Counted from the stretch's first letter, positions 1 through 12,110 are shown. The stretch is DNA of 64,000 bases from Sciurus carolinensis (GCF_902686445.1 NC_062215.1:30340750-30404749), one strand, 5' to 3'. Program-made: numbers and translations. The notes: generated by a model from the sequence alone, not told the origin.

Positions 1-85
1 TTTCTTATTCTCCTCTTATGAGGACACCAGGCCCATTAGAGCCAACCCTAATGACCTCATTTCAACTAATTTACCTTTCTAAAGA
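1..85 (-). repeat. MLT1-like MaLR LTR fragment
   Basis: On the minus strand the text resembles the internal part of mammalian MLT1 LTRs (aatgaggtcattagggt...ggtgtcctcataag). It is truncated by the window edge and old. Confidence 0.5.
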
Positions 86-1094
86 ATCTATTTCTAAATA
101 AAGTCACATTCTGGGGTAGCGAGGGCGAGGACTTCAATGAATGATTTGGGGAGTGGGAGATGCTAAGTAGCATGTGACATTCAATAAGACTTTAATAATA
201 TCATATGAATTATTTGATACCAGATCTTTAACCCCCTACTGACTCTTTTCTATAAGATTTTATTTAGGAACCAGGGAAAGGGGAGATTGGGGTGAGAAAA
301 GCCCCTATCTTGAGAATAAATCCAGAAAACCAACTTGCAACCAAGTTCTGGCAAAATCTACTGTTAATTATCTATCCTCAGAGAACAAGTCACACTGATG
401 TCAGGACAGGCAATGAAGAGGGAGCTTTGGTTATCTTACTCTTTGCCTCTGTAGAGAAGTTGAAGAATCTGTTTTAGGATGATCTCTTCCCACCACCCAC
501 CTTGACATTTCTTGGCCAAACTGTTGTGTTTGACTGAAGAGCAAAATCTCCTTTCTGGACATGGTCAAACAGCTGTTTCTGTGTTCTTTATAATTTCAGT
601 AAGGCAGAGTGCCAAAAAAAATAGAGAGCTTGGTTTTCATCCCCAGTTTGGCCATTGAATTGACTGGTTTTACTGTAAGGAAAAATCGTGTGAGAGAAAA
701 CGACTTTCCCACTTGGTTCTCTTTCTCCTAATGTAAAACACAGTTGGATTCCATGATTTCTAATGCTGAGTCCATCTTCACCACGTGAATGGATGACAAG
801 AAAGTATTTTTTGGGCTTCATTAATAAAAACTATGTGTGTTGGTCCCCAAACCCTTTCCCACCATGCACGTGGCTATTAAACCTGTGTCAGGTTTTCACA
901 GCAGACCACAAAGTTGCATACCTATAAGAACAAGATGGTCTGAATCTGCCACCTTTGAACATCTGTCTTTATTTCATTGTATAATGATTTTTTTTTCCTG
1001 GAGTGAAGAAAGAAGCAGGGTGAAATAATTGCTTGCCATGGAAACCTGCATTCAAAAGAAAATATTTTATTATTTCTACTCAGTATATCAAGGA

Positions 1095-1116
1095 TAGGGT
1101 TAGGGTTAGGGTTAGG
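1095..1116 (+). repeat. Interstitial telomeric repeat (TTAGGG)n
   Basis: About 3.7 perfect copies of the vertebrate telomere hexamer. A T18 run follows about 20 bases downstream. Short interstitial telomeric blocks are thought to arise by repair of double-strand breaks. Confidence 0.85.
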
Positions 1117-1135
1117 CATGCTCCAGTTCAGAGGG

Positions 1136-1153
1136 TTTTTTTTTTTTTTTTTT
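1136..1153. repeat. Poly(T) tract
   Basis: About 18 consecutive T residues just downstream of the telomeric repeat. It may be the tail of a minus-strand retroposed piece, but no element body is recognisable after it. Confidence 0.7.
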
Positions 1154-1229
1154 GAGATTAAAGTAACAGGATTTATTAGAGTAACAGACTGAAAGTAGAT
1201 CTCCCCACGTGAGAGGGGTCCCAAGGGAG

Positions 1230-1375
1230 AGATACTAATTCAGGGGATCTTAACCAAGAAGGCACATCAAAATTACCTGGGGAATGTTCTAGATGCACCT
1301 GCCTGTTATTCCACTCCACAAAATTATGCATCACTAAATCTTGAGAAGTGCCTGCATTTGTGGAAAGTTCTACAG
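1230..1375 (+). repeat. MER5-like hAT DNA transposon relic
   Basis: Phrases such as 'cacatcaaaattacctggggaa' match the MER5A/B style (cacatcagaatcacctggag). It is old, non-autonomous and degraded. Confidence 0.45.
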
Positions 1376-1966
1376 ACTTCCTGCTGTATACCACCAGTTC
1401 AGGTACGTGGGTCTTGGTCTAAATAATTTCCTCATTTCCATTAAATCATTGCAAGGTTCTTCGAGTCAATGATACTAAAACATCTGGCATTGCACAGAAC
1501 AGTTTACATTAATGGAAATATATCTGCAATCAAGAGGAACACTTCCTTTTGTTTCCCCAAAGGTACCTATCAGGAGGTTTAGTTGCTTATAAAAAACAAA
1601 ATTAAGCAAATTGGAAAATTTTACTAATTTTGTATTTGCAGGGCGGTAAGTTATAGACCTCATATATTCCAAACAACAAATCTTGGTATGGCATTTGCAG
1701 TAGATGGAAAGCAATATTTGATATCAATGTTCTTTGTTAAGTCACCAAGGTACATTCTGGAATTACAGTGCTGAAATAACAAGAGGCTTGATTCCAACAA
1801 CCCTCCTGGAGGGTTTACTTAAGGAAATTGTTTGCTGAACTGTAAATGAAACAGGTTCTAGCCTTCTAGTCTTTCTGACTTGCATTTCTGTAGCTACATA
1901 TGGAATCCAGCAAGGAGAATTCAAGGAGAAAAAGATGAAACCATTACTCAAAAGACAGAAAAACAG

Positions 1967-2106
1967 GACTGGGGTTGGAGCTCAGTGGTGGAGCACAACC
2001 CATGTTGAGGCACTGGGTTTGATTCTCAGCACCACATAAAAGTAAATAAATGAAATAAGGGTATTGTGTCCATCTACAACTAAAGTAAAATATTTAAAAA
2101 AAACAA
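1967..2106 (+). repeat. ID-related squirrel SINE
   Basis: Begins ctggggttggagctcagtgg, the A-box-like part of a tRNA-derived SINE. It continues through 'gaggcactgggtttgattctcagcacc' (B-box-like) and ends in an A-rich tail with aaataaatgaaataa. This SINE type is typical of sciurid genomes. Confidence 0.85.
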
Positions 2107-2119
2107 AGACTTGGCCATT

Positions 2120-2370
2120 TTCTCCAGCAGTCCAGCTCTTAGAGTAGTAGAACCAGCAAAAGTTTGGGAGTTAAACAGACCTGCCTTGACCCCTAGCTCC
2201 TTCTTGGCGTTTCTGTCTATACCTGAGGTTTTACTCGATGCCTTGCCTTCTGAGATTCATTAAGCTTATCTCACAGGGCAAAATTCGAAGATCAGGGTAA
2301 AGATAATATCGAGAAAATGCTTGGCACATAATGGGCTCTCTCAAGTGCTTCCAAGTATCATCGTTTTTAT
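2120..2370 (+). repeat. MIR SINE
   Basis: Weak match to MIR, including 'cttatctcacagggc...gataatatcgagaaaatgcttggcacataatgggctct'. Ancient mammal-wide SINE. Confidence 0.5.
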
Positions 2371-3130
2371 TTCCTTAGGAAAAAAATAGGCAGGTGCAAA
2401 TAAGCTAAGGTTTACTTTTCCTTCTTAGTTTCATCTTAATAAGACAAAATCAAAAGGAATTAGACTAAATTTGGAAAGCTCGTATTTTCCTTTTTGTAAA
2501 TAGGGTGCTAACTCTTAAGTGTCTGCTTTTCTACAGATGAGACACAAAATGTTATGAAGGTGTATATGACATTTTTGAAGGAATCAAAAGAAGCCCTCAA
2601 AATGCTTTTGAACTACACATTAACTGTGAGTTGATAGCTTCATTTGGAACCTAGTGAAAACAGACTCAGTGGAGTTGAGTTGCTGGTACAACTTAGCACA
2701 GTCCTTTTCAATATGGGGAATGTAGAGCCCAATAGGTTAAGTCATAGTTACAAGATCTCATGTTCTTACAGAACCCAAATTAATAAGTAAATAGCGGGTG
2801 ATTGTAGACTGTATCTCAATTTTTATAAGGGAAGGAGAGAAGAAAATTAAGCCCTTAAAAAAATGTTAACCCATTCAAGTCCTGACCTCACTCAGAAGTA
2901 AATCTACGTATCAAACTGCGTGTCCACGTGGTGAATGCAGAAAGAATCGACATTCAGAGTCAAAGGGAAACTCGAAGCATTTTATGATTATAAATGGTCC
3001 AGTCCACAATGAAGAAGTAACTTCATAAATTTTTTTGCACCAAATAACAGCACAAAAGTAGAAAACATCACTCATAAGATTGAGATAATGAATATATACA
3101 TCACCTATTTATCCTCTAAGTAGAAAGTGC
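2370..3130. other. Intergenic sequence without recognised features
   Basis: Unique-looking, A/T-leaning DNA. I see no gene, repeat or strong motif apart from a CACGTG at 2925. Confidence 0.5.
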
Positions 3131-3340
3131 CTCTTTCTCCCCCAGTACTGGGTATTGAACCCAGGGGTGCTCTACCTCTGAACTATACTTTCCCCCACCT
3201 TTAATTTTTATTTTGAGACAGGGTCTTGCTAAGTTGCTTAGGGCCTTACTAAGTTGCTGAGGCTGGTCTTGAACTTGTGATCCTGCTGCCTCAGCCTTCC
3301 CACTCACTGGGATCACAGGTGTGCACCACCACACCTGCTC
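3130..3340 (-). repeat. Composite B1/ID squirrel SINE
   Basis: Minus-strand copy: 'agtactgggtattgaacccaggggtgctctacc' is the reversed ID part, and 'gagacagggtcttgctaagttgc...ctcagccttcccactcactgggatcacaggtgtgc' the reversed B1 part. About 210 bp, near full length. Confidence 0.9.
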
Positions 3341-3344
3341 TCAC

Positions 3345-4835
3345 ATCTTCTTTTATCCTAAGTACTGAAACATTTATAAAAGTTACCACATGTTGGTACT
3401 CAAAGAAACACATTATATATTGTCAGAGACAGACATAGAATAGCAGTGATTTTGCCCCTAAAGGTGGGGACTCAGAGCCATTTGTATGTGTGTATATTAT
3501 TTTGTATCATTTGACTATTTTATGACTAACATGTAGCATTTCTATAGGAAAAGATAATATTATTTTCATTTTAAAAGAATGTCTAATAAATACTGGAGAC
3601 TCCATTTCCCAGCCCCCGCCCCTGCTGCTAGGCATGGTCAGGCAGACTGATTGGATTTGAGAGAGATCTGTCCAGCTTCTGCTCCTGACCTCTCAACTAT
3701 TTCTGATTCATGAACGAGGTGCTAAGCTATATTCTGCCCAACTGAGAAGGTCATCTTCCAGGGAATGGGGAGCAATAAGAGGGAGGAGGCCTGTGTACCC
3801 AGTAGCAAGAAACCTCAGATCCTTTATGGGTTGCTTTTAATCAGACAATTGTAGATGAAAAATAAACTTCTATCTCATTTAAACTACCATTAATTTGGTA
3901 GCTGTCAAAGCAACCAAGTTAATATCCTATTATTATTTCCCACTGTGTAACTTTTCTTTCAATAACTGTAATATTCACATGTTTTATAACCATAATTATT
4001 TAAAATATTGGATTTTATTTTGGTTTAATAATTCCAGTGCCCATCAATAATCCTTATATGCTTCAATATCAATCTGTTCTAGTTTTGCTGATGACATTTT
4101 CCCATTGCAGAAAGGGTATGTGAGTGACATACTTTCAAAATTTTTACATACTTGATTGACAGCATGATGGTTTTCAGAACTGTTGAGTCACATCCCTTAC
4201 CCCTTAGCCAGTTAGAGGTTCTTTTTTTTAAATCTAATATATTGAAGGGAGATTTGTGATATTTGAAATCACCTGATCATTTCCCTTTTTAAAGTAATCT
4301 TACTTTTCTGATAGGGGACTTGCAAAGTGAAAGCTTTAGATCAATATCTAGGTATTAATCTGTTTAATTTAGACTTGTAAAGATATGTGACAACATTGGA
4401 TGCTATGTAATCATTTTTAAACTCTATCATGTAGATTTCTGGTTTTCATCCCTCCATTTCCTTATCCTATCATTTAATTTTTCTTTTCATTCTATTGTCT
4501 TCGGAAACACAAATTAACTTACTCATCCATTTTACAAATATTAATGAACGTAGGCCACTTTTCTTCATATCACTGTGGCAGACATTGTTCAGGTACCCAC
4601 AGAAAATAATGAACAGGGTAGAGGAAGTTTCCACTCCACCGAGCATACTTTTAGTGGAAGAGTCAGAAAATAATTAAGCAAATACAAAATGAAACAAGAT
4701 GATTTCAGATAGAGACAAGTTTGGGGAAAGAGAAATGCGAATAACTGCCATGAAGTAGGAGATCAAGAGTTCGTTTCACTGTTGAGCAGAATCCTGAGGG
4801 ACTTGAAGGAGACACACCTCCAAAGACCCCCAGCT
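3345..4835. other. Intergenic sequence without recognised genes
   Basis: A/T-rich DNA with no coding signal. 3590-3830 is more G/C-rich and may be a degraded transposon, but I cannot name it. Confidence 0.45.
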
Positions 4836-5095
4836 CCTCTTTCTTGGTGATGCTCCACATCTAACCCCTGAGAAAATCCTGCTCAGGGCTGTTAGTTCAG
4901 AATGTACCTCGACTCAGACGACTTTTCACCACCCTCACTCAGCCAAGCTAACTTGATCTCAACTCTTCTCTGCGTCCACACCCGTGCCTACCCTAAAAAA
5001 TACACTTTTCACCTAGCATTCACAATAACTTCTGAAAAATCAGTCTAAGTATGTCATCTCCTGGTAAAAATCCCCACAGTGGTTTCCTATGACAG
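4835..5095 (+). repeat. L2 (LINE2) 3'-part fragment
   Basis: Text such as 'gtaagtatgtcatctcctggtaaaaatccccacagtggtttcc' follows the L2 phrase '...atgtcactcctctgctcaaaaccctcc...'-type pattern. Old and diverged. Confidence 0.45.
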
Positions 5096-5149
5096 AGAGG
5101 GCTATTTGCTATGAGAAATCATTTACAGTATTTCTTCTTCCTTCAACCA

Positions 5150-5510
5150 CTGACTGGCCCCGTTTTAGCAAGGCACATTTCCCAGCTTCCCTTGTGCCCA
5201 TTTTTGACCAGATGACTAAATTCTGTCCGGGGGGGATATGAACAGACGTGATATAACCAGTTCTGAGGTTGTGTCTGCAAGAGGAAAAGGGTCCTCCTGC
5301 TGTCCCCTCAGTGCTGTTGGCTGGAAGGAGGAACATGTGGTGGTGCGCTACTTGGTGCACTACGTGGCGGTACCGTGCAGAAGGTGGCCAACCCAGGGGG
5401 ATGATGGAGCAATAGGAAGAAACGTGGTTTCTGACATGTTGGAGGCGCTTGGATTGTTTGTCTTCAGACATTACATGTGAGAGGAAAAAGCTTCTATGCT
5501 ATTTAAATCA
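5150..5510. repeat. Possible old LTR-like repeat, unnamed
   Basis: The order of phrases (cccagcttcccttgtgccc; ctatgctatttaaatcactgctatttg) resembles old mammalian LTR-type interspersed repeats ending in a '...taagccactgttatttg' motif. I cannot assign a family. Confidence 0.3.
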
Positions 5511-6449
5511 CTGCTATTTGAGGACATGAGCTGAGATTATGTGTGGTGCTTCTGGACCATGCCCTTAAAAAGAGAAGGTCACCTTGCCTTTCCCTGTCTT
5601 TGCTGTCTGGAATGCAAACACAATAGAAGCAGAGAGAGCAGTGTCTTGGATTCAGAAATGGAAGCAACATCTTGAAGACACCCTACAATCCCAGGCTGCT
5701 GGCCTCTGGACAGTTACGTGAGAAAGAAACAGATTCCTAATACATTGGAACTCCTGTACTTTGGGGGTCTCTGTTATAGCATGCTGGATTCTACCTAACT
5801 CTATTTCCTTTCATGCTTAACTTGAATTTGGGCGTCCTTAATATTCAGAAGGTTACTCTTCTCTCAGGAAGACAGCACAGAGTCTGGAACAAAGAAAATG
5901 CTAAGTACATATCAGTTTCCCCCTCCCCACTTTACTCAGCACATTGTATTAATGCCTGGAACCCTAATATCAGTGTAATTCAGTTTTAATGGGGAACTAA
6001 ATACCTGTAATTAGAAAAGATTGTTCTTAAAAAGGAGAGATCACTAGATAAGCCTGTCAGGAGGCATCGTGTTATATTTTTGACATTCAAAAGCTTCCCC
6101 TTCTCTGGGAAAGTGGGGCATTATTGATTTTGTGCCTTGCAACTGTCATAGGTAGCTTGTGGTCCAATCTATTACTTAATTTTTCTCACTCCCCCCAGCA
6201 AACCCACAGGAATGAAGACATGAGACATTCAGAGGCAGAAACCTAAAAGTGTCAGCAAAGCATGTGGTTCCAGTGCTTTTCTTAGACAGTTAAGGCCTGT
6301 GGATGTCAACCCATTGCCAGGGCATTAATTAAATAGGGCCTCCATCAGAGCCATGATTAGGACATGGGAAAGAGTGTGAAGAGGCCTCTTCTTGCCCAAA
6401 CCCCGTAGGCTGCTACCACGACAGGGAGAAAAAGACAACCACCTGAGCT

Positions 6450-6640
6450 TCTATTGAACACCAAGAAGGAGACAGGGGCTTTGCAGACATTATTTCCTCC
6501 TTTCTCACAAGATTCCTATGAAACAGTCGTTACAATCCTGTTTTATTGATGAGAAGACAGTCCTGGGAGCTGTGGCTATCTGCCTAAGAATGCTGAAAAT
6601 GCAGTTATCAAGTCAGATCCTCTGCCAAGGGGTTAAATAC
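6450..6640 (-). repeat. MIR-like SINE
   Basis: 'acaatcctgttttattgatgagaagac...' is the reversed MIR core 'tcctcatctgtaaaatgggg'. Diverged. Confidence 0.45.
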
Positions 6641-6689
6641 TCACAAGTTTTCTCCCCGACCCCAGGCCCATCCACAGTGCATCCCTATA

Positions 6690-6800
6690 TAGAGGTGTGA
6701 GCTCTGACTAGGGAATCGGGAGATGGGAATTCCAATCCCACCAATGCTCATGACATTGGGGACTCCAGGCTTCAGTCTCCTCATCTGAAAACAGGGATGC
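6690..6800 (+). repeat. MIR-like SINE
   Basis: 'ccaggcttcagtctcctcatctgaaaacagggatg' matches the MIR core region. Confidence 0.45.
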
Positions 6801-6855
6801 GAGAGTCAAATTGGTGCTCTCTAAAATTAGCATTCAGGCTAAGGAGGAAGGATGT

Positions 6856-7269
6856 TGTTAATGGTTTGGATATGAGGTGTCCCCCAAAAGCCCCTGAGTT
6901 ACTGCAGGAACGTTCAGTGGTAAAAGTGGATTATGAGAGCTGTAACCTAACAGTCCATCCTAGTTTGAGTGGACTAGCTGGGGAGCAGCTGTAAGCAGGT
7001 AGAGCGTGATAGGAGGAGGCAGTCACTGGGGGCGTACCTTGAAAGGAGCCTTCTTTTCTGTAGCTCCTTCCCCTTTCTCTCTCGGCTTCCTGACCACCAT
7101 GGACAGAGCAGTACTCCTCCACCAGGCTGTTCTGCCTCATCTTGGACCCAGAGCAATGGAGTTAGCCCACTATGAGCTGAATCTCTGAAACCACCAGTCA
7201 AAATAAACTTTTCCTCTCAGATATTCTTGTTGGGTGTTTTGGTCCCAACAATAAGAAGCTTACTAACCA
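6856..7269 (+). mobile_element. ERVL-MaLR solo LTR (MST/THE-like, rodent)
   Basis: The 414-bp element begins tgttaatggtttggatatg and carries the MaLR phrases 'gaggtgtcccccaaaag', 'aggaggcagtcactgggggcgt' and 'cagagcaatggagtt'. It also has a polyadenylation signal (AATAAA at 7202) near the 3' end, and it ends close to a ...ctaacca. No internal retroviral or gag-like sequence flanks it, so it is a solo LTR. Such LTRs can supply promoters; I see no evidence this one does. Confidence 0.8.
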
Positions 7270-7587
7270 GATGGGGAACTTCCAGCTCATGTGGAGATGA
7301 CCCAGGGGGATCCCAGCCAGCATTTCCTGCTCCTGTCCCTTAGAATCCTCTACTCCCATCCCTTATAACCACACACATCCCCCGGCTATAGCTTCCCTGC
7401 CTTCCCCAAGAAAACCAAGAGTTAGATGCCTTACCCACTAAATTTTGATTAAGCACCTTTGAGGTACCCAACATTGTGCCTGGGTCACACTGATAAATAC
7501 TACTTGGATGATTCTTGTCCTGGTGGAGCAAACATGGTACTGTGGGTCATAGATGTACACAAACAGACAAGTGCTCATTTTTAAAGG

Positions 7588-7668
7588 GTGAAGAAAGGAA
7601 GAAAAGAAAGAAGTAAACGAAGAAAGAAAAGGAAAGAGAAAGGAAGAAGGGAGGGAGGGAAGGAACGT
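7588..7668 (+). repeat. GGAA/GAAA purine microsatellite
   Basis: About 80 bases of near-uninterrupted purines (gaagg, gaaag, gggagg units). GGAA-type runs can be bound by ETS factors; no functional evidence here. Confidence 0.75.
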
Positions 7669-7857
7669 TGGTTTGAGGAACCAGGCTTGAGGAAGAGAAG
7701 TTGTAAGTATAGTCAGGGGTCAAAACCTCACAGTGGAAAACTATGATAAGGAGGTTAGACTTTTAACTGAAATAAAGCAGAAGGCTAGAGGAGGATTTTA
7801 AATCCATAAGAAAAATAATCCAGTCCCCTCTGTCTTTTAATCCTCGTGCCTTTTGGT

Positions 7858-8130
7858 GGAGGTAGATTTTATTGAAGTCTAACACACATTCAGAAAAGTC
7901 CACATATGACCAAGAGTTCAACTCGATACATTTTAATAGTGTGGCTATCCCTACACATCCAGCCCCCACACGAAGAATCAGAGCATTACCCCGAGTCCAG
8001 GACCTCCCCTCGGGTCCACTCTGTTCACATATCCACCCATCACGCTGGAGCAGGCTCCTCCCTGCTTTTGAGGGTCAGTAATCGTGTTCTCAGGTTGGAA
8101 CTGGTCATAAAACACAGACATTACTAAAGA
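7858..8130. repeat. Possible L1M 3'-region fragment
   Basis: 'ttttattgaagtctaacacacattcagaaaagtccacat...' resembles a common old L1M 3' segment (tttattgaggtataa...). Strand and family are uncertain. Confidence 0.4.
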
Positions 8131-8194
8131 CAGATCTATGTAGACTTCCAGTTAAATAAATTACAGCAAAAGCAAAAGCAAGGAATTCAAGGAA

Positions 8195-8432
8195 GTGCAA
8201 ACTAAGAGTCACAGAAAGTGGATCCCCATGGCCTGGGGAAGGAGGAGGGAGGGAGGGCCAGAGGGAGGGGCACAAGGAAACTCTGGGGGGGGGGATTTTT
8301 CATTATCTTAATTATGGCCATGGTTTCATGGGTTTAAACAGATGTCAAGACTTATCAAATTGTATGCCTAATCATGTGTACTTGATTGTATGACAATTAG
8401 ACCTCAATAAAACTGTCAAAAAAGAAAAAAAG
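8195..8432 (+). mobile_element. Old L1 3' end with A-rich tail
   Basis: Matches recalled L1M 3'-UTR text: 'cattatcttaattatggccatggtttcatggg', 'cttatcaaattgtatgc', 'gtatgacaattagacctcaataaaactgtc', then an A-rich tail. It contains G-runs (8240-8295) typical of L1 3' UTRs, including a 10-G run. Confidence 0.65.
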
Positions 8433-8439
8433 TGCCCCA

Positions 8440-10070
8440 AACAGAGTTCACTGATTTAGCAGCTGAATAAGTGTAGACTAGACTGGGAACAGTCAACATG
8501 GTGGAAGCCAGACATGCGGCAGGACACGGACATTTTAATCCTGTGTTCCTGGGTGACATTAGCTATAGGGGCTTTCACACTTGCTGTTTGTAAAAATCCT
8601 CAAGACCCACAGCATCTCATTTTATTACTACATGGTACTGTTATTTGTACTCTTGAGGTTATTTACCCATGAAATCCGTCTGGTGGAAATATCGCATTTC
8701 CTTGTACAACAGCACACCTCTTCCTGACTCTGCATTAAGGGACTTCACGTTAATAGCTTGAAATCAGCTATGGTAAGAGAAGGCCTTGGGAAGTATCAAC
8801 ACTGCAAACCATGCTTTTCTTGCCCAGAGAACCAGCTGTGGAACTGTTCTGAGTCTCCCACCCGCTCCAAGAGTATGATGGCTTCTAGATTCATAGGAAC
8901 CCTTTAGAGCCCATTCGCTTGGCATCTGCTTTCTTTGGGTTCCTTCCGTATTACGTTTGTGAGATGGGCCATGTTGTTTGGTGATGTGGATTCACGGAGG
9001 GGAGAATGGTTAGCAGAGTCAAGGAAGGGGGAGGTGAGCGCCACTAAAGAGATCTTTGGGCTGGATTTTGTTACCAAGAACATTTCTGAGAATGGAGTTA
9101 CCAGAGGGAGGGAGAACTTTGGGTTGGAATTCAGTGTGAATGGCCCTGAGCCCTGATGTCAGCGCGGGGCCATGGCTCCTGAAGGCCCTGGAAACTGCTT
9201 GGGAGGACAAGAGACTGTGGACCTATAAAAGGCAAACTGTGTCTTGTCTAAGGAGGGGGCACCAGCGAAGGGCTTTGTAACTGATAGTTGAAGGATTAGG
9301 TGTACAGGAAGTGAGCATATGGCAAAGGAGATGAGGCTCCTGGGGACACGGCAGATTGCAGTCATGAAACTAAGACGACTAGACTTTTGCAGAAAGAGCA
9401 GGTATTATTGCAGATATTTGGCTTCAAAGCCTTATTTGGCTTGAAACAGGATGGAGAAGGTGACTAACACACAGGAAGAAAAAGAGGAAGAAGCTTATCT
9501 CATTGGTGAACTTATACTGATAAGATAGAGGGAGGGGGAAGCCTGGATGAGGATTATAGGGAGAAAGAGGTTAATTCTTTTCCAAGGATCAACATACAAA
9601 ATCCTGAATGGATTGCAAGAAGAGAAAAATGCTTCCATTCTTTTGTGTTTGCTCATTCATTCATAGATTTCTAGCAAGAGACTCTATGCGTGTGACTTAA
9701 AATCCTAAAACTTGGATTTTAGAGCCAAAGTGTCTGAAACGGTGGCTGGAGAGGGAAAAAGGAGCAGGTATTTAGGAGCCAGGGATAAGTTGGAGACAGA
9801 AAAAAAATGAACAAGAGAAAGAAGTTGACCCTTTTCCCTTTCATCCCCAGCCCTCCGCTGGCAGGAAGATGTATTTAGCTGAGGAAGACCATTCTCTCTT
9901 ATTTCTAATCTTTCAACTTACTAATCTCCTACTGTGGAACTGTCTAGATTTCATGGTAACTAATGTTAAGATGAGCTCTTCACTCTTATAGGGAAGTTTT
10001 ATCTTTTCTTTCTTTCTTTTTTTTTTTTTTTTACAGTGGGATTCTGGAACCCCACAAATCAGAATAACCT
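8440..10070. other. Intergenic sequence without recognised features
   Basis: 1.6 kb of unique-looking DNA with a pyrimidine tract at 10003-10033. No gene or repeat recognised. Confidence 0.45.
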
Positions 10071-10074
10071 CTAC

Positions 10075-10200
10075 ACTGGGTTGAATTATGTTCTCCCCAA
10101 AATATGTGTCCAAGTCTTAAACTCCAGAACTTGAGAATATGACCCTAATTCAAATAGACTCTTTGCCGATGTGATCAAGTTAAAGACATCAAAACTCAAA
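10075..10200 (+). repeat. MLT1 LTR 5' fragment
   Basis: 'actgggttgaattatgttctccccaaaatatgtgtccaagtc...gaatatgaccctaattcaaatagactctttgccgatgtgatcaagtta' follows the MLT1 5' consensus closely. Confidence 0.6.
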
Positions 10201-10204
10201 GACT

Positions 10205-10300
10205 GTCCAACAAGAACGTTTAGCAGCAGACCCCAGAATCTGCATTCTGATGAGCACCTCTAAACTCTGGTACTATAAAGTTTGACAGCTACTGATAAGT
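10205..10300 (+). repeat. MER5A-like 3' fragment
   Basis: 'cagaatctgcattctgatgagcacctct...tttgacagctactg' resembles the MER5A 3' half ending in its terminal inverted repeat. Confidence 0.45.
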
Positions 10301-10984
10301 AGAAATGGAGTATGACTTTGTCTTTCAGGACCCAAATGGTTCAGTTCTACAGGATTTTTTTAAGAAATAAAAATAGAAACCCCATAGGCTGCCTGTGATT
10401 TTTCTTAGAAAAATACCCAGGACACTTGAGGCGGGGTGGTATGGGATACCCGGATTATTAGTCATTGGAGACTTGTAATTACTTAAGCACAGACTGTGTG
10501 GCAACTGGAGTCACAAGACCACAAACATGACAGTAGGTCTCACTAGGATGGGAAATCATGGCGATGTAGTGTGTCCAGAAACGAAAAGAAAGGAGAGCTG
10601 AATGGTCAGGGTTAAGTCATAGCAGGTAAACAGAAACCCAAGCCGGAGAGGTAAGGGAGAATCTGGAAAAGATTGAGAACAAACACGACTAACATTCAGA
10701 TTTGGACAAAGGCTGACAGGTAGAGGAGGAAGGGCCAAACTGCTGAACTCTGTAAATGATATTTTTCACTCCTTGAGAGTTGGGCAAGAAAGAAAGGTGG
10801 AAATCTGAGAGCCAGAGACAACAAGCCTTCAGTAAACCGACTGGTCCTTTTAGAGGACCCAGACAGATGACTCTGAATTTCGGTGTTGCTCCAGTGAAAT
10901 CCAAATATTTAAGGCTTCACACAAGGATCGAATGGCCACTGTGTGATGATGAGACTAACATTAGGTAGGAAGTTGAACATCTAG

Positions 10985-11120
10985 AGGGAGGAACCACACT
11001 CCTGAGGAACAGGTGGGGAGATGGACGTGGATTCAAGTGTTTCGGGAGCACAAAGGAAGGCTGACTTTGGGGACATCAGGAAGGCTTCACTGAGGAGTGG
11101 CAGCTGAGCTGGGCACTGGA
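10985..11120 (-). repeat. L2-like fragment
   Basis: 'gggacatcaggaaggcttcactgaggagtggcagctgagctgggcact' is the reversed L2 pattern often seen in mammals. Confidence 0.4.
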
Positions 11121-11219
11121 GATGGAGACAGGCATCCATTGGCTGAAGAGAGGAAAGTTAGCCAGAGAGCATGACCATTCGTGTGTGTTGAGATCGACTT
11201 TGATCCAGGCACAATTCAG

Positions 11220-11365
11220 TGCTCCTGACCTGAGGTTGGCACAATTACCATCCTCATTTTACAGTCGGGGAAACTTCAACACCAAGAAGCTAAGTGACTT
11301 GCCCAAAGTCACCCCACTAACAGGTGATGGAGTCAGGATTTGAGTTCCTAGACGTTTTATTCCAG
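11220..11365 (-). repeat. MIR SINE
   Basis: 'cctcattttacagtcggggaaactt...gtgacttgcccaaagtcacc...ggagtcaggatttgagttcc' is a clear reversed MIR. Confidence 0.75.
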
Positions 11366-11541
11366 AGCTCTTATTTGAGAACCAGCGAGATAGACTTGAA
11401 TTGGATTCCAGGGTCTGCTGCTGCATATCACCTCCCCATGCCACTACTTCTTCAGCTATAAGATGAAGAATGCAGGGAGTTTGTCCACCCAGAATCCCTC
11501 CTCTTGGAAATTGCTCCTCCTTCTACTCCAACCATTATTTA

Positions 11542-11626
11542 TTATTTTAAAGATGGATTGCCATGGTGCATGCAAACCTTTTAGCACAGTGCCTTGCCTA
11601 GTCAGTGCTTGACAAAGAGTAATTGT
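11542..11626 (+). repeat. 85-bp direct repeat, copy 1
   Basis: Identical at every base to 12012-12096. It starts ttattttaaagatggattg and ends gacaaagagtaattgt. The flanks on both sides differ from those of copy 2, and copy 1 lacks the surrounding MIR-like context, so it looks like the daughter copy. Confidence 0.95.
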
Positions 11627-11984
11627 CCCTATCAGAGTTGGTGACATTCTTACCATCCCCAGGCCATTGCTACTTAATCCAAGAATGGGTAGCTGCCCTA
11701 ACCTGGACCCATCTAAGCCTTTCTTTAGAATTTTTTTTTTTTTTTTTAACTAAAACTAAGCAAGAAAATTTGCCCTTCTCTGGTGGGGGAAAGCCAAAGA
11801 TGAGAAACTCCAGGCTGAAGGTCGCATTTTTGGAGTGCAGAAGAGGCATTTGCAGAGAGAAGGAAAATAACACAAAGAGGAATCAGAGACTTTGGAAAGG
11901 CAGTGGAAAGGTTTCCAGAGCTTCTCCCTTCACCGGAGCCAGTGTGAGTTTGGGCTGTGATACAACTAAGAGTTTTCATCAGCA

Positions 11985-12110
11985 ATAACTATTAGCACCC
12001 ATCTCACAGGGTTATTTTAAAGATGGATTGCCATGGTGCATGCAAACCTTTTAGCACAGTGCCTTGCCTAGTCAGTGCTTGACAAAGAGTAATTGTTATT
12101 GTTTCAGTCC
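11985..12110 (+). repeat. MIR SINE containing copy 2 of the 85-bp repeat
   Basis: 'cccatctcacagggttattttaaag...cacagtgccttgcctagtcagtgcttgacaaagagtaattgttattg' follows the MIR 3' half. Bases 12012-12096 are identical to 11542-11626. Confidence 0.65.
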
